Shown in pieces: positions 29,600 through 42,854 of a stretch of 64,000 bases of DNA (positions are counted from its first letter, which is position 1; every line of letters begins with the position of its first letter). A model generated the notes under the pieces. The model did not search any database. It had not been told where the DNA came from and worked only from the letters and a program-made list of their open reading frames with translations. The position numbers and the translations under genes were made by a program. Where the stretch lies: NCBI RefSeq assembly GCF_025961205.1, contig NZ_JAOQNH010000001.1, positions 954,001 to 1,018,000 on the forward strand, read 5' to 3'. Source of the DNA: Azospirillum fermentarium. Lineage in GTDB: Bacteria > Pseudomonadota > Alphaproteobacteria > Azospirillales > Azospirillaceae.

Positions 29600-29676
29600 T
29601 GGCGCGCCCGGAAGGATTCGAACCTCCGGCCCTCAGATTCGTAGTCTGATGCTCTATCCAGCTGAGCTACGGGCGC
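29600..29676 (-). tRNA. tRNA-Arg (anticodon ACG), copy 2
   Basis: Base-for-base identical to the 26031-26107 gene, including the encoded CCA, but on the opposite strand. The identity extends about nine bases past the 3' end (TCCTCCCC). Expected to be functional. Confidence 0.97.
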
Positions 29677-29766
29677 TTCATCGTATGGTCCGCCGCACGC
29701 TGTGTGGCGGGAGCCGTCTTGTAGCGGAACCGTGGGGGCGGTGCAAGCCTTTTCGTCATCGTTCCG

Positions 29767-31410
29767 TCACCCGCGCTCCGCCACCGTCGTGCCGCTGGTC
29801 TGCACCGCGCGGCGGTAGAGGTCGGGGTGGGTCAGCAGACGGCGGGCCACGCTCTCGTCCTGGGACGATTCATGCTCGCGCCACGGGCACACGGCGCGCA
29901 GGCGGGCCAGCGTGTCCTCGTCCTCGGCCGCACGGGTGCGCAGGGCGGCGTTCTGCACCGTGACCGTCGTGCCGTTGCGGTTCAGCTCGTCCAGCGGGTC
30001 GGCGCCGTCCAGGCTGGTGCAGATCACCGGCAGCACCCCCTGACGGTGCAGGGTGTAGCCGGCGGGCGTGACGATGCGGCTCCAGGTCAGGAACAGCTCG
30101 CCGTCGTTGGGCAGGCGGCTGACCGTCTGGACGCTGCCCTTGCCGTAGGTGGTCGCCCCCACCACCACCCCGCGCCCGCTGTCCTGCAGCGCCGCCGCCA
30201 CGATCTCGGCGGAGGAGGCGGAGCGGCTGTCCACCAGCACGGCCAGCGGCAGCCCCTCGGCCACGTCCTCGGGCGTGGCGTCGAAACGCTGATGGCTGTC
30301 GGGGTGGCGCCCCTCGGTGGTCAGGATGCGGCCGTGGGTCATGAACAGGTCGGCCACCGCCACCGCCTGGTCCAGCAGCCCGCCGGGGTTGCCGCGCAGG
30401 TCGAGGATGATCCCCCGCAGCCCCGACGTGCCGCGGGCCAGCAGCAACGATTCGCGCAGGTTCGCCGTGGTGGCGGCGTTGAACCGGTCCACCTTCAGCA
30501 CCGCGATGCCCTCGGCCACCGTCAGGGTGACCGTGTTGGGCACCATGCGCTCGCGCTTCAGCGGCAGGAACCGGGGCAGGGTGCCGTCCTTGCCCACCGT
30601 CAGCACCACGATGGACCCGCTGGGGCCGCGCAGCAGGTCGCGGATGGCCGATTCGTCCAGCGGCCCCGCCGGGGCGCCGTCGATGGCCACCAGAATGTCG
30701 CCCGGCTGGATGCCGGCACGGAACGCCGGGGTGCGGGGCAGCACGTCGCCCACCAGATAGCGGTCGCCCATGCGCGTCAGGGTCAGGCCGATGCCGCCGT
30801 ACCCGTCGCGCTGGGCGCGTTCGCGGGTGGCGCGCTGGGCGCCGGTGTAGCGGGAAAAGCTGTCGAGGCCGCCGGTCACCCCGTCCAGCACCGCCTGATA
30901 GAGGCGTTCCGCCGGTGCGCTGCGCAGGGCCGTGGAGCGGACACGTACGGCGGCGATGGCCCGCGCGGTCAGAGCCGCCCAGCCCACGGCGTCGGTGGTG
31001 GGGGGCAGGGCGTACTCCCCGGCCAGCGATCCCGACACGTACACCCGCAGGATGGGGCCGGTCCGTTCCACCGACACCGCCGGGTCGATGGTGCGCAGGC
31101 CCCGCAGCCCGTCCACCCCCAGCCGGCCCAGGTCCACGGGCGTGAAATAAGCCTCCACCAGCCGGGAATAAGCCACCCCGAACACCTGTTCGTTGACGAT
31201 GGTGGTCTGGGGGGGCGCCGGCTGGGCCGGGGCGGTGTGGGGGGCCGTCTGGGACGCCGCGGTGCTGGAGTGGGTGTCGCGGGCCTGGGCGCCGGAAAAC
31301 GCCGTCATCAGGGCAAGGGCGTACACCCCCGCACGGAGCGGGGCCGCCCATCGGCGCCCGCCCATGCCGAGCACCGCTTTCCGGCTGCGAATCAGCGAAA
31401 CGGCCCTCAT
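29767..31410 (-). CDS. C-terminal processing peptidase-like S41 protease
   Basis: A periplasmic serine protease of the CtpA/Prc group, 547 residues. The N-terminus has a signal sequence (basic start, then AGVYALALMTAFSGAQA). A helical region and a PDZ domain follow (GGIGLTLTRMGDRYLV, AFRAGIQPGDILVAIDG). The catalytic domain has IILDLRGNPGGLLDQAV and the Ser-Lys pair in VDSRSASSAEIVAAAL and TTYGKGSVQ. Compared with typical CtpA it has an Ala/Pro/Gln/Thr-rich linker after the signal and a C-terminal extension of about 70 residues. It lies 180 bases beyond rnr on the same strand. Confidence 0.92.
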   Translation of the reverse strand: MRAVSLIRSRKAVLGMGGRRWAAPLRAGVYALALMTAFSGAQARDTHSSTAASQTAPHTAPAQPAPPQTTIVNEQVFGVAYSRLVEAYFTPVDLGRLGVDGLRGLRTIDPAVSVERTGPILRVYVSGSLAGEYALPPTTDAVGWAALTARAIAAVRVRSTALRSAPAERLYQAVLDGVTGGLDSFSRYTGAQRATRERAQRDGYGGIGLTLTRMGDRYLVGDVLPRTPAFRAGIQPGDILVAIDGAPAGPLDESAIRDLLRGPSGSIVVLTVGKDGTLPRFLPLKRERMVPNTVTLTVAEGIAVLKVDRFNAATTANLRESLLLARGTSGLRGIILDLRGNPGGLLDQAVAVADLFMTHGRILTTEGRHPDSHQRFDATPEDVAEGLPLAVLVDSRSASSAEIVAAALQDSGRGVVVGATTYGKGSVQTVSRLPNDGELFLTWSRIVTPAGYTLHRQGVLPVICTSLDGADPLDELNRNGTTVTVQNAALRTRAAEDEDTLARLRAVCPWREHESSQDESVARRLLTHPDLYRRAVQTSGTTVAERG

Positions 31411-31590
31411 TCCACCCTACCCGATGCGCTCACGCCCGGCCATGCCCGCGGCCCGTCGGCGGGATCTCTCAAAACGGGGTGGAACCGCGATTGCTGCCCA
31501 ACCGAAACGGTTTTCCCCCGGCGGCTCTAGACATAGCATCACCGGGGCTGTGCCCGGTGGGACAATCTGCGTCTTTTTTTCGCTTGTTGT

Positions 31591-33861
31591 CTATTTCCCA
31601 CGCAATGTTGCTTTTCTGCCTCTGTGCTTGTCCTTGCGGCTTTTCTTGGTTTCACCACGCCCGCCGACGGGGGCGTTGCCGGATTGCCACGGTATGTCGG
31701 CCCCCTCGGGCGCGTCCAGGCGGAACAGGGTGCTGCCGGTCAGCGGATCGGCCTCGGCCACCGTCACGGCCACCGCGGCCCCCAGGCGATAGACGCGGCC
31801 ATGGCGCTCGCCCACCAGCGCGTGTTCGTGCTCGCGGTGCTCGTAGCGGTCGTCGGGCAGGGTGCTGGCCGGCACCAGCCCGTCGGCCCCGCTCTCGCTC
31901 AGCCGTATGAACAGGCCGAAGCGCGTCACCCCGGTGATGCGGCCCGACAGACGTACACCCACCCGTTCCGACAGGTACGCCGCGGCGTAGCGGTCCAGCG
32001 CGTCCCGCTCGGCGGCGGCGGAGCGGCGCTCGGTCACGGACACATGCTCGCCCGTGACCTCCAGCCCCGCCATCTCCTCGTCGCCCAGGCCCCCCGGTCC
32101 CAGCCCGTGGGCGCGGATCAGCGCCCGGTGGACCACCAGATCGGCATAGCGGCGGATGGGAGAGGTGAAATGGGCGTAGCGTTTCAGTGCCAACCCGAAA
32201 TGACCCAGGTTCTCCGGGCTGTAGACCGCTTGCGCCTGGGCGCGCAGGATCACCTCGCTCACCAGTTCCGCTTCCGGGCGGCCGTGGGCGCGGGCCAGGA
32301 TGCCGGTGAACAGCGACGGCGCCACCTCCGCGGTGCGCGGCAGGGTGTAGCCGATGCCGCCCAGGAATTCCCGCAGCGACTCCATCTTGTCCAGCGACGG
32401 GCGGTCGTGCACGCGGTAGAGCGGCGGCACCCCCGCCTGTTCCAGGCTTTCCGCCGCGGCCACGTTGGCGGCGATCATGAATTCCTCGATCAGCCGGTGG
32501 CTGTCCAGCCGGATGCGCGGGGCGATGGCGGCGATGCGCCCGTCCTCCCCCAGCCGCACCAGCCGTTCGGGCAAGTCCAGGTCCAGCGTGCCCCGCCGCC
32601 CCCGCGCCGCCCACAGGCAGGCGAAGGCGCCGTAAAGAGGGGCCAGCACCGGTTCCAGCAGCGGCCCCGTGGTGTCGTCGGGCACGCCGTCGCGGGCCGC
32701 CTGCACCTGTTCATAGGTCAGGCGGGCGGCGGAGCGCATCAATCCGCGCACGAAACGATGCCGGATCAGCCGGCCCTTGGCGTCGATCCACATCTCCGCC
32801 GCCAGGCACCCGCGATCCTCGCCGGGGACCAGGGAGCACAGGCCGTTGGACAGCGCCTCGGGCAGCATGGGCACCACCCGGTCGGGGAAATAGGTGGAGT
32901 TGCCGCGCTCGAATGCTGCCCGGTCCAGCGGGTCGCCGGGGCGGACGTAATAGGCGACGTCGGCGATGGCCACCAGCAGGTGCCAGCCGCCGGGGTTGGC
33001 AGGGTCCGCATCGGCCTCCGCCCACACGGCGTCGTCGTAATCGCGGGCGTCGGCGCCGTCGATGGTGACCAGCGGCACAGGCCGCAGGTCGGCGCGGGTG
33101 CCCAGCCCCGGCACCTTGGCGCGGGCGGCCAGGGCCTCCGCCGCCGGGGGGAAGGCCGTGGGAATGCCGTTGGCGTGGATGGCGATCAGGCTGGCCGACC
33201 GCGGTTCGGCGGTGGGGCCGATCACGTCGGCGACGCGCGCCTGCGTCATTCCCTGGCGGGCGGCGGGCAGGATGTCGGCCAGCACCAGATCGCCGTCCTG
33301 CGCATCGCCGGTGTTGAGCGGCAGCACCGCCATCTCGCCCTTGGCCCGGCGGTCGGTGGGGATCAGGCGCCCGCCGTCGGCGGTGCGGCGGAACACCGCC
33401 AGCACCCGGCCCGCGGCCCCGTCGATGCGGCGGATCAGGCGCGCCTCGTACAGCCCGTCGGTGACGCGGCTCAGCTTGCACAGCGCCCGGTCGCCGGGGG
33501 ACAGCGCCGGGTGCCCCTTCGCCTCCCCGGTCAGGACGATGCGGGGCGGCGGGACATCGGTGTCCCAGGTCAGGGGCCGGGCCATCACCTCGCCGTCGGT
33601 GTCGATGCCGGTGACCTCCAGCACGCCGACGGCGGGCAGGGCGTCGGGCGGGGCCACCCGCTTGCCGCGCCCGCGCTCCACGGCGCCGTCGGCCTCCAGC
33701 TCCTTCAGCAGGTCTTTCAGCCATTCCCGCCCGGCGGAGCCGCTGAGACGGAAGGCACGGGCGATCTCCCGCTTGCCCACCGGGGTGGTGCTGGAGCGGA
33801 TGAAGGACAACACCGCTTCCCGCGAGGGGAAAGCGGCGGACGGCGCGGTCGGTTTGGTCAC
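31591..33861 (-). CDS. rnr: ribonuclease R
   Basis: A processive 3'-to-5' exoribonuclease able to degrade structured RNA; it acts in rRNA quality control and decay. The 756-residue product has an N-terminal winged helix (SREAVLSFIRSS to KDLLKELEADG), cold-shock domains and the RNB catalytic domain with its acidic cluster (TIDGADARDYDDAVW). A C-terminal S1 domain (GVRLSGRITGVTRFGLFIRL) and a lysine/arginine-rich tail (KKSRKDKHRGRKATLRGK) complete it. It starts with GTG. In many alphaproteobacteria rnr sits with topA and a DUF983 gene; neither is seen here. Confidence 0.95.
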   Translation of the reverse strand: MTKPTAPSAAFPSREAVLSFIRSSTTPVGKREIARAFRLSGSAGREWLKDLLKELEADGAVERGRGKRVAPPDALPAVGVLEVTGIDTDGEVMARPLTWDTDVPPPRIVLTGEAKGHPALSPGDRALCKLSRVTDGLYEARLIRRIDGAAGRVLAVFRRTADGGRLIPTDRRAKGEMAVLPLNTGDAQDGDLVLADILPAARQGMTQARVADVIGPTAEPRSASLIAIHANGIPTAFPPAAEALAARAKVPGLGTRADLRPVPLVTIDGADARDYDDAVWAEADADPANPGGWHLLVAIADVAYYVRPGDPLDRAAFERGNSTYFPDRVVPMLPEALSNGLCSLVPGEDRGCLAAEMWIDAKGRLIRHRFVRGLMRSAARLTYEQVQAARDGVPDDTTGPLLEPVLAPLYGAFACLWAARGRRGTLDLDLPERLVRLGEDGRIAAIAPRIRLDSHRLIEEFMIAANVAAAESLEQAGVPPLYRVHDRPSLDKMESLREFLGGIGYTLPRTAEVAPSLFTGILARAHGRPEAELVSEVILRAQAQAVYSPENLGHFGLALKRYAHFTSPIRRYADLVVHRALIRAHGLGPGGLGDEEMAGLEVTGEHVSVTERRSAAAERDALDRYAAAYLSERVGVRLSGRITGVTRFGLFIRLSESGADGLVPASTLPDDRYEHREHEHALVGERHGRVYRLGAAVAVTVAEADPLTGSTLFRLDAPEGADIPWQSGNAPVGGRGETKKSRKDKHRGRKATLRGK

Positions 33862-33949
33862 GGGCGGGGAGGGGCGTCACGAAGATGAGGATCGACAGAA
33901 GATGGCGGCCCGCGGCGCCGATGCCAACCCATTCGTGAGGATGGGGCGG

Positions 33950-34366
33950 TTATGGCGGCTCCGGCGCGGACTGGGGGAACTGCTCCGCCCCGTCGGTGAT
34001 GGCGTAATAGTCGGGTTTGCTCGCGGTGTGGATGTGGCGCACGGTGGTCAGGTCGGTGGGCTGGTCCAGCGCCCCCGCCGCCACGTCCATCAGCGGCCCG
34101 CCGTCGCCGCGCCAGAACAGCGACGACCCGCAGCGCCCGCAAAAGCCCCGCTCCGCCCCCGGCGACGAGCGGTACCACGTCAGCGTCCCGTCACCGTCCA
34201 TCACCACCGCGGCGCGGGGCACGGTGATGTAGGCACCGGTGTGACCGTGGAACCGCCGGCATTGGGAACAGTGGCAGTCCACCACGCCGAGCGGCCGCTC
34301 GGTGACGGTGAAGCGCACCGCCCCGCACAGGCAGCCGCCGGGAAGGATGGCCGGGGCGTCACTCAT
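33950..34366 (-). CDS. GFA-family zinc-binding protein (second of tandem pair)
   Basis: A 138-residue member of the family named after glutathione-dependent formaldehyde-activating enzyme, a beta-tent fold with two zinc sites. All zinc cysteines are present: GGCLCGAVRF, CHCSQCRRFHG and GFCGRCGSSLFW. Few members have a proven activity. It overlaps the upstream paralogue by eight bases and is the last gene of the DUF1127-GFA-GFA transcript. The rnr start lies 88 bases further on. Confidence 0.9.
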   Translation of the reverse strand: MSDAPAILPGGCLCGAVRFTVTERPLGVVDCHCSQCRRFHGHTGAYITVPRAAVVMDGDGTLTWYRSSPGAERGFCGRCGSSLFWRGDGGPLMDVAAGALDQPTDLTTVRHIHTASKPDYYAITDGAEQFPQSAPEPP

Positions 34367-34823
34367 CGATCGGCACTCCCGAGGCGTTGGCGGGATCGGT
34401 GCTGCGCAGGCGCGGCAGGCCGTCGTCGCCGATGTCGTAATAGTCGCCCTTGAACTCCACCCAGATATGGCGGTCGGCGTGCAGGCCGGTGGGGGCGTCC
34501 AGGCTGCCGGCGGTCACGTCGAACCGCGGCTCGCTGACGGGATCCCAGAACAGGGCGGTGCCGCAGCGGGTGCAGAACCCCCGCCGCGCCCGCTCCGACG
34601 AGGCGTACCAGCCCAGCGACTCGGTGCCGGTGATGGTGATGGCCGCGCGCGGGAAGGTGGTGTAGGCGCCCACGTGGGAATGCAGCCGCCGGCACTGCCC
34701 GCAATGGCAGAAGGAGATGGCCGAGGGTCGGGTGGCGATGGAATAGCGCACGGCGCCGCACAGGCACCCGCCCGTCCAGACGCGGTTCGGTTCGGCGGCG
34801 GTGTGCGGTGCGGTGTCGCTCAT
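34359..34823 (-). CDS. GFA-family zinc-binding protein (first of tandem pair)
   Basis: A 154-residue paralogue of the next gene with the same complete zinc motifs (GGCLCGAVRYS, CHCGQCRRLHS, GFCTRCGTALFW) and the same WVEFKGDYYDI-type C-terminus, diverged elsewhere. The pair looks like an old tandem duplication. It follows the DUF1127 gene by three bases and is probably controlled by the divergent LysR protein at 35207. Physiological substrate unknown; formaldehyde or a thiol adduct is a guess from family naming. Confidence 0.9.
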   Translation of the reverse strand: MSDTAPHTAAEPNRVWTGGCLCGAVRYSIATRPSAISFCHCGQCRRLHSHVGAYTTFPRAAITITGTESLGWYASSERARRGFCTRCGTALFWDPVSEPRFDVTAGSLDAPTGLHADRHIWVEFKGDYYDIGDDGLPRLRSTDPANASGVPIDE

Positions 34824-34826
34824 GGC

Positions 34827-35051
34827 TCACCCTTTCCAGAACGGCTTGGTGGCTTCGTGGTCGGCGTCGGCGCGGGACAGGCCGATGTCGCTCAGGATGT
34901 GGTCGGGCAGCGCTTCCAGCGCCAACCGCTGCCGGCGGCGTTCGTTCCACGCCCCCAGCGTGTCCATCATCCGGGTCAACAGCGCCAGCGGGGTCGGGCG
35001 CGTGCCGGCGGGGCGGGCGGTGGTGGTCCGGGTGTGGGAAAGATCGCTCAT
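34827..35051 (-). CDS. DUF1127 small protein
   Basis: A 74-residue protein with a disordered Thr/Arg/Pro-rich start and the C-terminal DUF1127 helix pair: WNERRRQRLALEALPDHIL, then SDIGLSRADA. DUF1127 proteins are arginine-rich and frequent in alpha- and gammaproteobacteria; some bind RNA and affect phosphate, carbon or virulence-related expression. GGGAGA nine bases upstream supports the start at 35051. It is the first gene of the operon divergent from the LysR gene. Confidence 0.85.
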   Translation of the reverse strand: MSDLSHTRTTTARPAGTRPTPLALLTRMMDTLGAWNERRRQRLALEALPDHILSDIGLSRADADHEATKPFWKG

Positions 35052-35159
35052 GGCCGCTGTCTCCCAGGGCTTGTGATCGGAATGTTTTTGGTTGTGATTG
35101 ATGAGGGGATGGTGAGCCACCCGGTCCTTGCGCGCAAACGACGAATTCTCATAGAATCC

Positions 35160-35174
35160 ATTAGGAAAACTAAT
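35160..35174. promoter_or_regulatory. T-N11-A LysR-type operator candidate
   Basis: ATTAG-GAAAA-CTAAT is a perfect 5-5-5 inverted repeat 33 bases before the LysR start, in the shared 155-base promoter region. Both arms are CTAAT, the core reported for E. coli GcvA sites. A second inverted repeat, ATTCT-CAT-AGAAT, lies at 35145-35157. Confidence 0.6.
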
Positions 35175-35206
35175 CGACAGCAACCACGGGGACGGGGCCG
35201 CCCGCC

Positions 35207-36145
35207 ATGAGCCGGAACCTGCCGCCGCTGAACGCGCTGCGCGCCTTCGACGCGGCGGCGCGCCACCTGTCCTTCACCCGCGCCGCCGCCGAACTGAACG
35301 TGACCCAGGCCGCCGTCAGCCACCAGATCAAGGGGCTGGAGGAGTGGCTGGGCACGCCGCTGTTCCGCCGGGTCAACCGCGCGCTGCTGCTGACCGAGGC
35401 GGGGCAGGCCTATGTGGTGCCGGTGCGCGAGGCGCTGGGCCTGATCGCCGACGCCACCGCCCGGCTGTTCCGCCAGGACGACGGCGGGGTGCTGACGGTC
35501 AGCACCATGCCGTCGTTCGCGTCCAAATGGCTGGTGATGCGGCTGGGGCGGTTCCAGGCGGCCAACCCGGATCTGGAGGTGCGGCTGCACACCTCGTCCC
35601 AGCTTGTGGATTTCACCGGGCGCAACGCCGATGTGGACGTGGGTGTGCGGCTCGGCCCCGGCCAATGGCCGGGGGTCGTTGCCGAGCGGCTGATGACCGA
35701 GGACGTGTTCCCCGTCTGCACGCCGTCCTTGCGCGACGGGCCGAAGCCGATCCGCACGCCCGCCGACCTGCTGCATCACACGCTGCTGCACGACGATTAC
35801 ATGATCACCTGGAGCACATGGTTCGCCGCCGCCGTGGCCGGGGGCGCCATGGCGGCGGCGGCGGTGCCGCCGGGGACCGAGGTGGACCGCGGCCCGCGCT
35901 ACACCGACTCGGCCCTGCTGCTGCAGGCGGCCATGGGCGGGCAGGGGGTGGCGCTGGCCCGGCGGGTGCTGGTGGCCGACGATCTGGCCGCCGGGCGGCT
36001 GGTGCGGCTGTTCGACGTGTCCCTGCCGGGGGAATACGCCTATTACGTGGTGATGGCCCCCCACAGCCGCACCCGGGCCAAGGTGCGGCTGTTCCGCGAC
36101 TGGCTGTTCGCCGAGGCGGCGGCGGACGCGGCGGCCGGCGGCTGA
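35207..36145 (+). CDS. GcvA-like LysR-family regulator
   Basis: A 312-residue LysR-type regulator. The N-terminal winged helix reads NALRAFDAAARHLSFTRAAAELNVTQ with AVSHQIKGLEEWLGTPLF, the typical GcvA subgroup form. The effector domain follows with LTVSTMPSFASKWLVMRLGRF and VDVGVRLGPG. GcvA itself governs glycine cleavage, but related proteins have many targets. It is divergent from the DUF1127-GFA-GFA operon and close to a palindrome with its likely core, so that operon and its own gene are the probable targets. Confidence 0.9.
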   Translation: MSRNLPPLNALRAFDAAARHLSFTRAAAELNVTQAAVSHQIKGLEEWLGTPLFRRVNRALLLTEAGQAYVVPVREALGLIADATARLFRQDDGGVLTVSTMPSFASKWLVMRLGRFQAANPDLEVRLHTSSQLVDFTGRNADVDVGVRLGPGQWPGVVAERLMTEDVFPVCTPSLRDGPKPIRTPADLLHHTLLHDDYMITWSTWFAAAVAGGAMAAAAVPPGTEVDRGPRYTDSALLLQAAMGGQGVALARRVLVADDLAAGRLVRLFDVSLPGEYAYYVVMAPHSRTRAKVRLFRDWLFAEAAADAAAGG

Positions 36146-36155
36146 GGCAAAAGCC

Positions 36156-38231
36156 TCACGCCGTTTCCAGCGTCTTCAGGCGTTCGATGTCGTGGCGGAT
36201 GGCGGCCACCCGCTCCGCCTGATCGCGCAGGCTGGACAGGCTGCGGGTCACGTCGGCGGACGCGCTGTCGGCGTCGTGCATCACCTGCGCCACCTCCGCC
36301 AGCATGCCCGCCACCTCGCCCGCCGCCTGATCCATGCGGCTGCCGGTGTCGTCCAGCTTGCGGCCCACGTCGCTGACGCAGCGCACCACCTCGCCGATGG
36401 CGCGGCGGGTGTTGTCCAGGGTGTTCTTGGTGTCGTTGGCCAGCTTGCGCACCTCCGCCGCCACCACGGCGAAGCCCTTGCCGGCTTCGCCCGCGCGGGC
36501 CGCCTCGATGGTGGCGTTCAGCGCCAGCAGGTTGGTCTGCCCGGCGATGCCGTCGATCACGCCCAGCACGTTTTCGATGCTGCGCACCACCTCGGTCAGC
36601 GAGCGGAAGTCGCGCATCAGCTCGTCCTTGCGCTCCGCGTGGCCGTCGAAGGAATGGGCGTGCTGCTGCAGGCTCTGCTGGATGGCGGCCAGCGACTGGG
36701 CCAGCCGCTGCTGGAACGCCGCCGTCTCCCCCACGTCGCCCGACATGCCGGCAAAGGCGGTGGCGTAGCTCATCAGGTGCTCGGCCACCCCGCGGCGCAT
36801 GCGGTTCAGCTCGGTCATGCGGTTCAGCGCGCAGGCGGTGAAGCTGTTGCGGAAGGCGGCGTAGTGGATGGGGAAGCGGTCGGTGAAATCGTCAACGAAG
36901 CTTTCCCCCGGCGCCACCCGGAAGAACAGCAGCGCCGACAGGGTCTGGTTGATGTTGACGCCCAGAAGCTCGCCGAAGGTGGAAAAGCCGGCCATGGCCA
37001 TGCCGTCGAACACCCGCAGGCCCCCAAGCTGGTCCTGGTTGTTCAGCCGGCGCAGGATGCAGTCGTTGAGGATGCCGCCCACCGGCTGCGGCTTGCCGCG
37101 CATGAAGGCGGCGAAGTCGTCGGTGGTCTGACGCACGAAATCGGTGGGATCCACCAGCCGCAGATCCTCCCCCGGCGCGATGTCGCAATAGAACGACACG
37201 TCGCCCGTCCCGTCGTTCACCCCGGCGACCGAGCGGACGAACATTTCCCCGTCGATGTCGATGGCGAAGGAGGATTTGCCCATGCGCGCCGTCACCTCGT
37301 CCGGGCGGCAGCGGTAATGGGCGGCCAGCGCGTCGATGAAGCGCACCGTCTCCATGGTCTTGGGATCGATGACGCTGCGCACGGTGCGCCGTTCGGGGTT
37401 GGCCTCGATCACCGTGAAGACGGTGGCGGTGGGGCGGAAGTTCTGCGACTTGAACACGCCGTAGCGCACGCCGGGCGCCAGCTTCAGGAACGCCACGACG
37501 GCCACGTTCTGGTGCACCCGCCCGCCGTCCGACAGCCAGGTGTCCTTGAAATCGAACGTGCCGCCCGCCGACCCGCCGATGAACAGGCAGGGGAAGCGGC
37601 GCGACTGGTACACCGCTTCCATGAAATAGCTTTCCGACGCCGACAGCCCGTCGATGAAGGTCAGCGCCACCGTGTCGCGGGCGTCGATGGCAAAGGGGGG
37701 CTGGGCGCGCTCCAGCTCCGCCGCGATGGCCGCCACCCGTTCGGCCCGCGGGGTCACCGGGCCGGGGCGGCGCAGGTCGGCGTTGTGCAGCGGGATCACC
37801 CGCAGGTCGATGGCGGAGAACAGCGATGCGTCGAACGCCTGAAGCACCACATCGTCCCAGCGGGTGCCGGTGGGGCGGTACAGCCCGCCGGTGCCCCCGC
37901 CCCCGCCCGCGCACAGCTCGCCCGCGGTGGACACCACCAGAACCTTGGTCGCGGGGGGAAGCGCCCGGCGCACGTCCTGGGCGGCGGCGGCGAAATCCAC
38001 ATGCGGCGACACGAATCCCACCACCAGGGCCGGCGGCTGTCCGCCCGCGGCCAGCTCCGCCGCGGCACGGGCCACCCCGGCGGCGGTGGTCACCGCGGTG
38101 CGGATGGCGGCGGCACCGGCCGGACCCGGCCCGGCCTCCAGGGCCGGCCCGGTTTCCGGGACCGCGGCGTGAGCCGTGGCCATGATGCCGTCGGACGGGG
38201 GCCGCGTGCGGAACATGTCGAGAAAAGCCAT
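36156..38231 (-). CDS. FIST-domain methyl-accepting chemotaxis-type protein
   Basis: A cytoplasmic receptor of 691 residues with no membrane span. The N-terminal half is a FIST sensor (FIST_N to about 240, including [13 protein letters not shown] and [19 protein letters not shown] to about 390, with [15 protein letters not shown]). FIST domains are thought to bind small ligands such as amino acids. The C-terminal half is a coiled coil with the chemoreceptor signalling tip [24 protein letters not shown] 38231 has AAGGGGGGA at good distance. It is the first member of a signalling island with the divergent kinase and cyclase genes. Confidence 0.9.
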   Translation of the reverse strand: MAFLDMFRTRPPSDGIMATAHAAVPETGPALEAGPGPAGAAAIRTAVTTAAGVARAAAELAAGGQPPALVVGFVSPHVDFAAAAQDVRRALPPATKVLVVSTAGELCAGGGGGTGGLYRPTGTRWDDVVLQAFDASLFSAIDLRVIPLHNADLRRPGPVTPRAERVAAIAAELERAQPPFAIDARDTVALTFIDGLSASESYFMEAVYQSRRFPCLFIGGSAGGTFDFKDTWLSDGGRVHQNVAVVAFLKLAPGVRYGVFKSQNFRPTATVFTVIEANPERRTVRSVIDPKTMETVRFIDALAAHYRCRPDEVTARMGKSSFAIDIDGEMFVRSVAGVNDGTGDVSFYCDIAPGEDLRLVDPTDFVRQTTDDFAAFMRGKPQPVGGILNDCILRRLNNQDQLGGLRVFDGMAMAGFSTFGELLGVNINQTLSALLFFRVAPGESFVDDFTDRFPIHYAAFRNSFTACALNRMTELNRMRRGVAEHLMSYATAFAGMSGDVGETAAFQQRLAQSLAAIQQSLQQHAHSFDGHAERKDELMRDFRSLTEVVRSIENVLGVIDGIAGQTNLLALNATIEAARAGEAGKGFAVVAAEVRKLANDTKNTLDNTRRAIGEVVRCVSDVGRKLDDTGSRMDQAAGEVAGMLAEVAQVMHDADSASADVTRSLSSLRDQAERVAAIRHDIERLKTLETA

Positions 38232-38611
38232 CGTCGATCCCCCCTTCATCCCGCCACGGTTCAGCCCGTGCGGTGTTGATTCATGTTCGGGAGCAGCATC
38301 ACGGCAGTGGTTTGTTGTCTATACAATTAAACAAAAGTATTATAGCAAAGAACACCCTTTGCCGCATAGATCTGAAATCTTGCGAACTCTAAGGAAGCCG
38401 CCGGTATCCGGCTTTTGCCGGCATGATGTGGGTGCGCAATTATACATTGGCCGGCCTTTTCCAGCAAAGCCGAAGGTAGGGGGGTGCCGTCCGGGAAAGG
38501 CTCGTGCGGCAATTTTAACTGGTGCCGGAAAAGTTCGCTTTGGCAGTAAGGGTGGGGAAACGGTACTCTGACGCCGCTGTTTCCCGTTTTCCCGCCCCGG
38601 TGCCTGCCCCC
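38232..38611. promoter_or_regulatory. 380-base divergent promoter region
   Basis: It separates the FIST receptor and hybrid kinase genes and codes for nothing recognisable. It is clearly AT-richer than its surroundings at 38310-38350 and 38432-38450. On the minus strand a perfect TATAAT lies at about 38340, about 110 bases before the receptor gene, and a TTATACATT block faces the kinase gene. A short hairpin, GCCGG-TAT-CCGGC followed by TTTT, is at about 38400. Exact promoters cannot be fixed by eye. Confidence 0.4.
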
Positions 38612-42850
<4,239 letters not shown>

Positions 42851-42854
42851 CGGT

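Noticed and set aside
26031-29676. An integrated mobile element bounded by the two tRNA genes
   Set aside because: The copies are inverted, not direct as attL/attR would be, and no integrase or mobility gene lies between them.
31540-31575. Hairpin CACCGGG/CCCGGTG with a T7 run beyond the rnr stop
   Set aside because: The T-run is on the plus strand, 12 bases away, while both neighbouring genes are on the minus strand.
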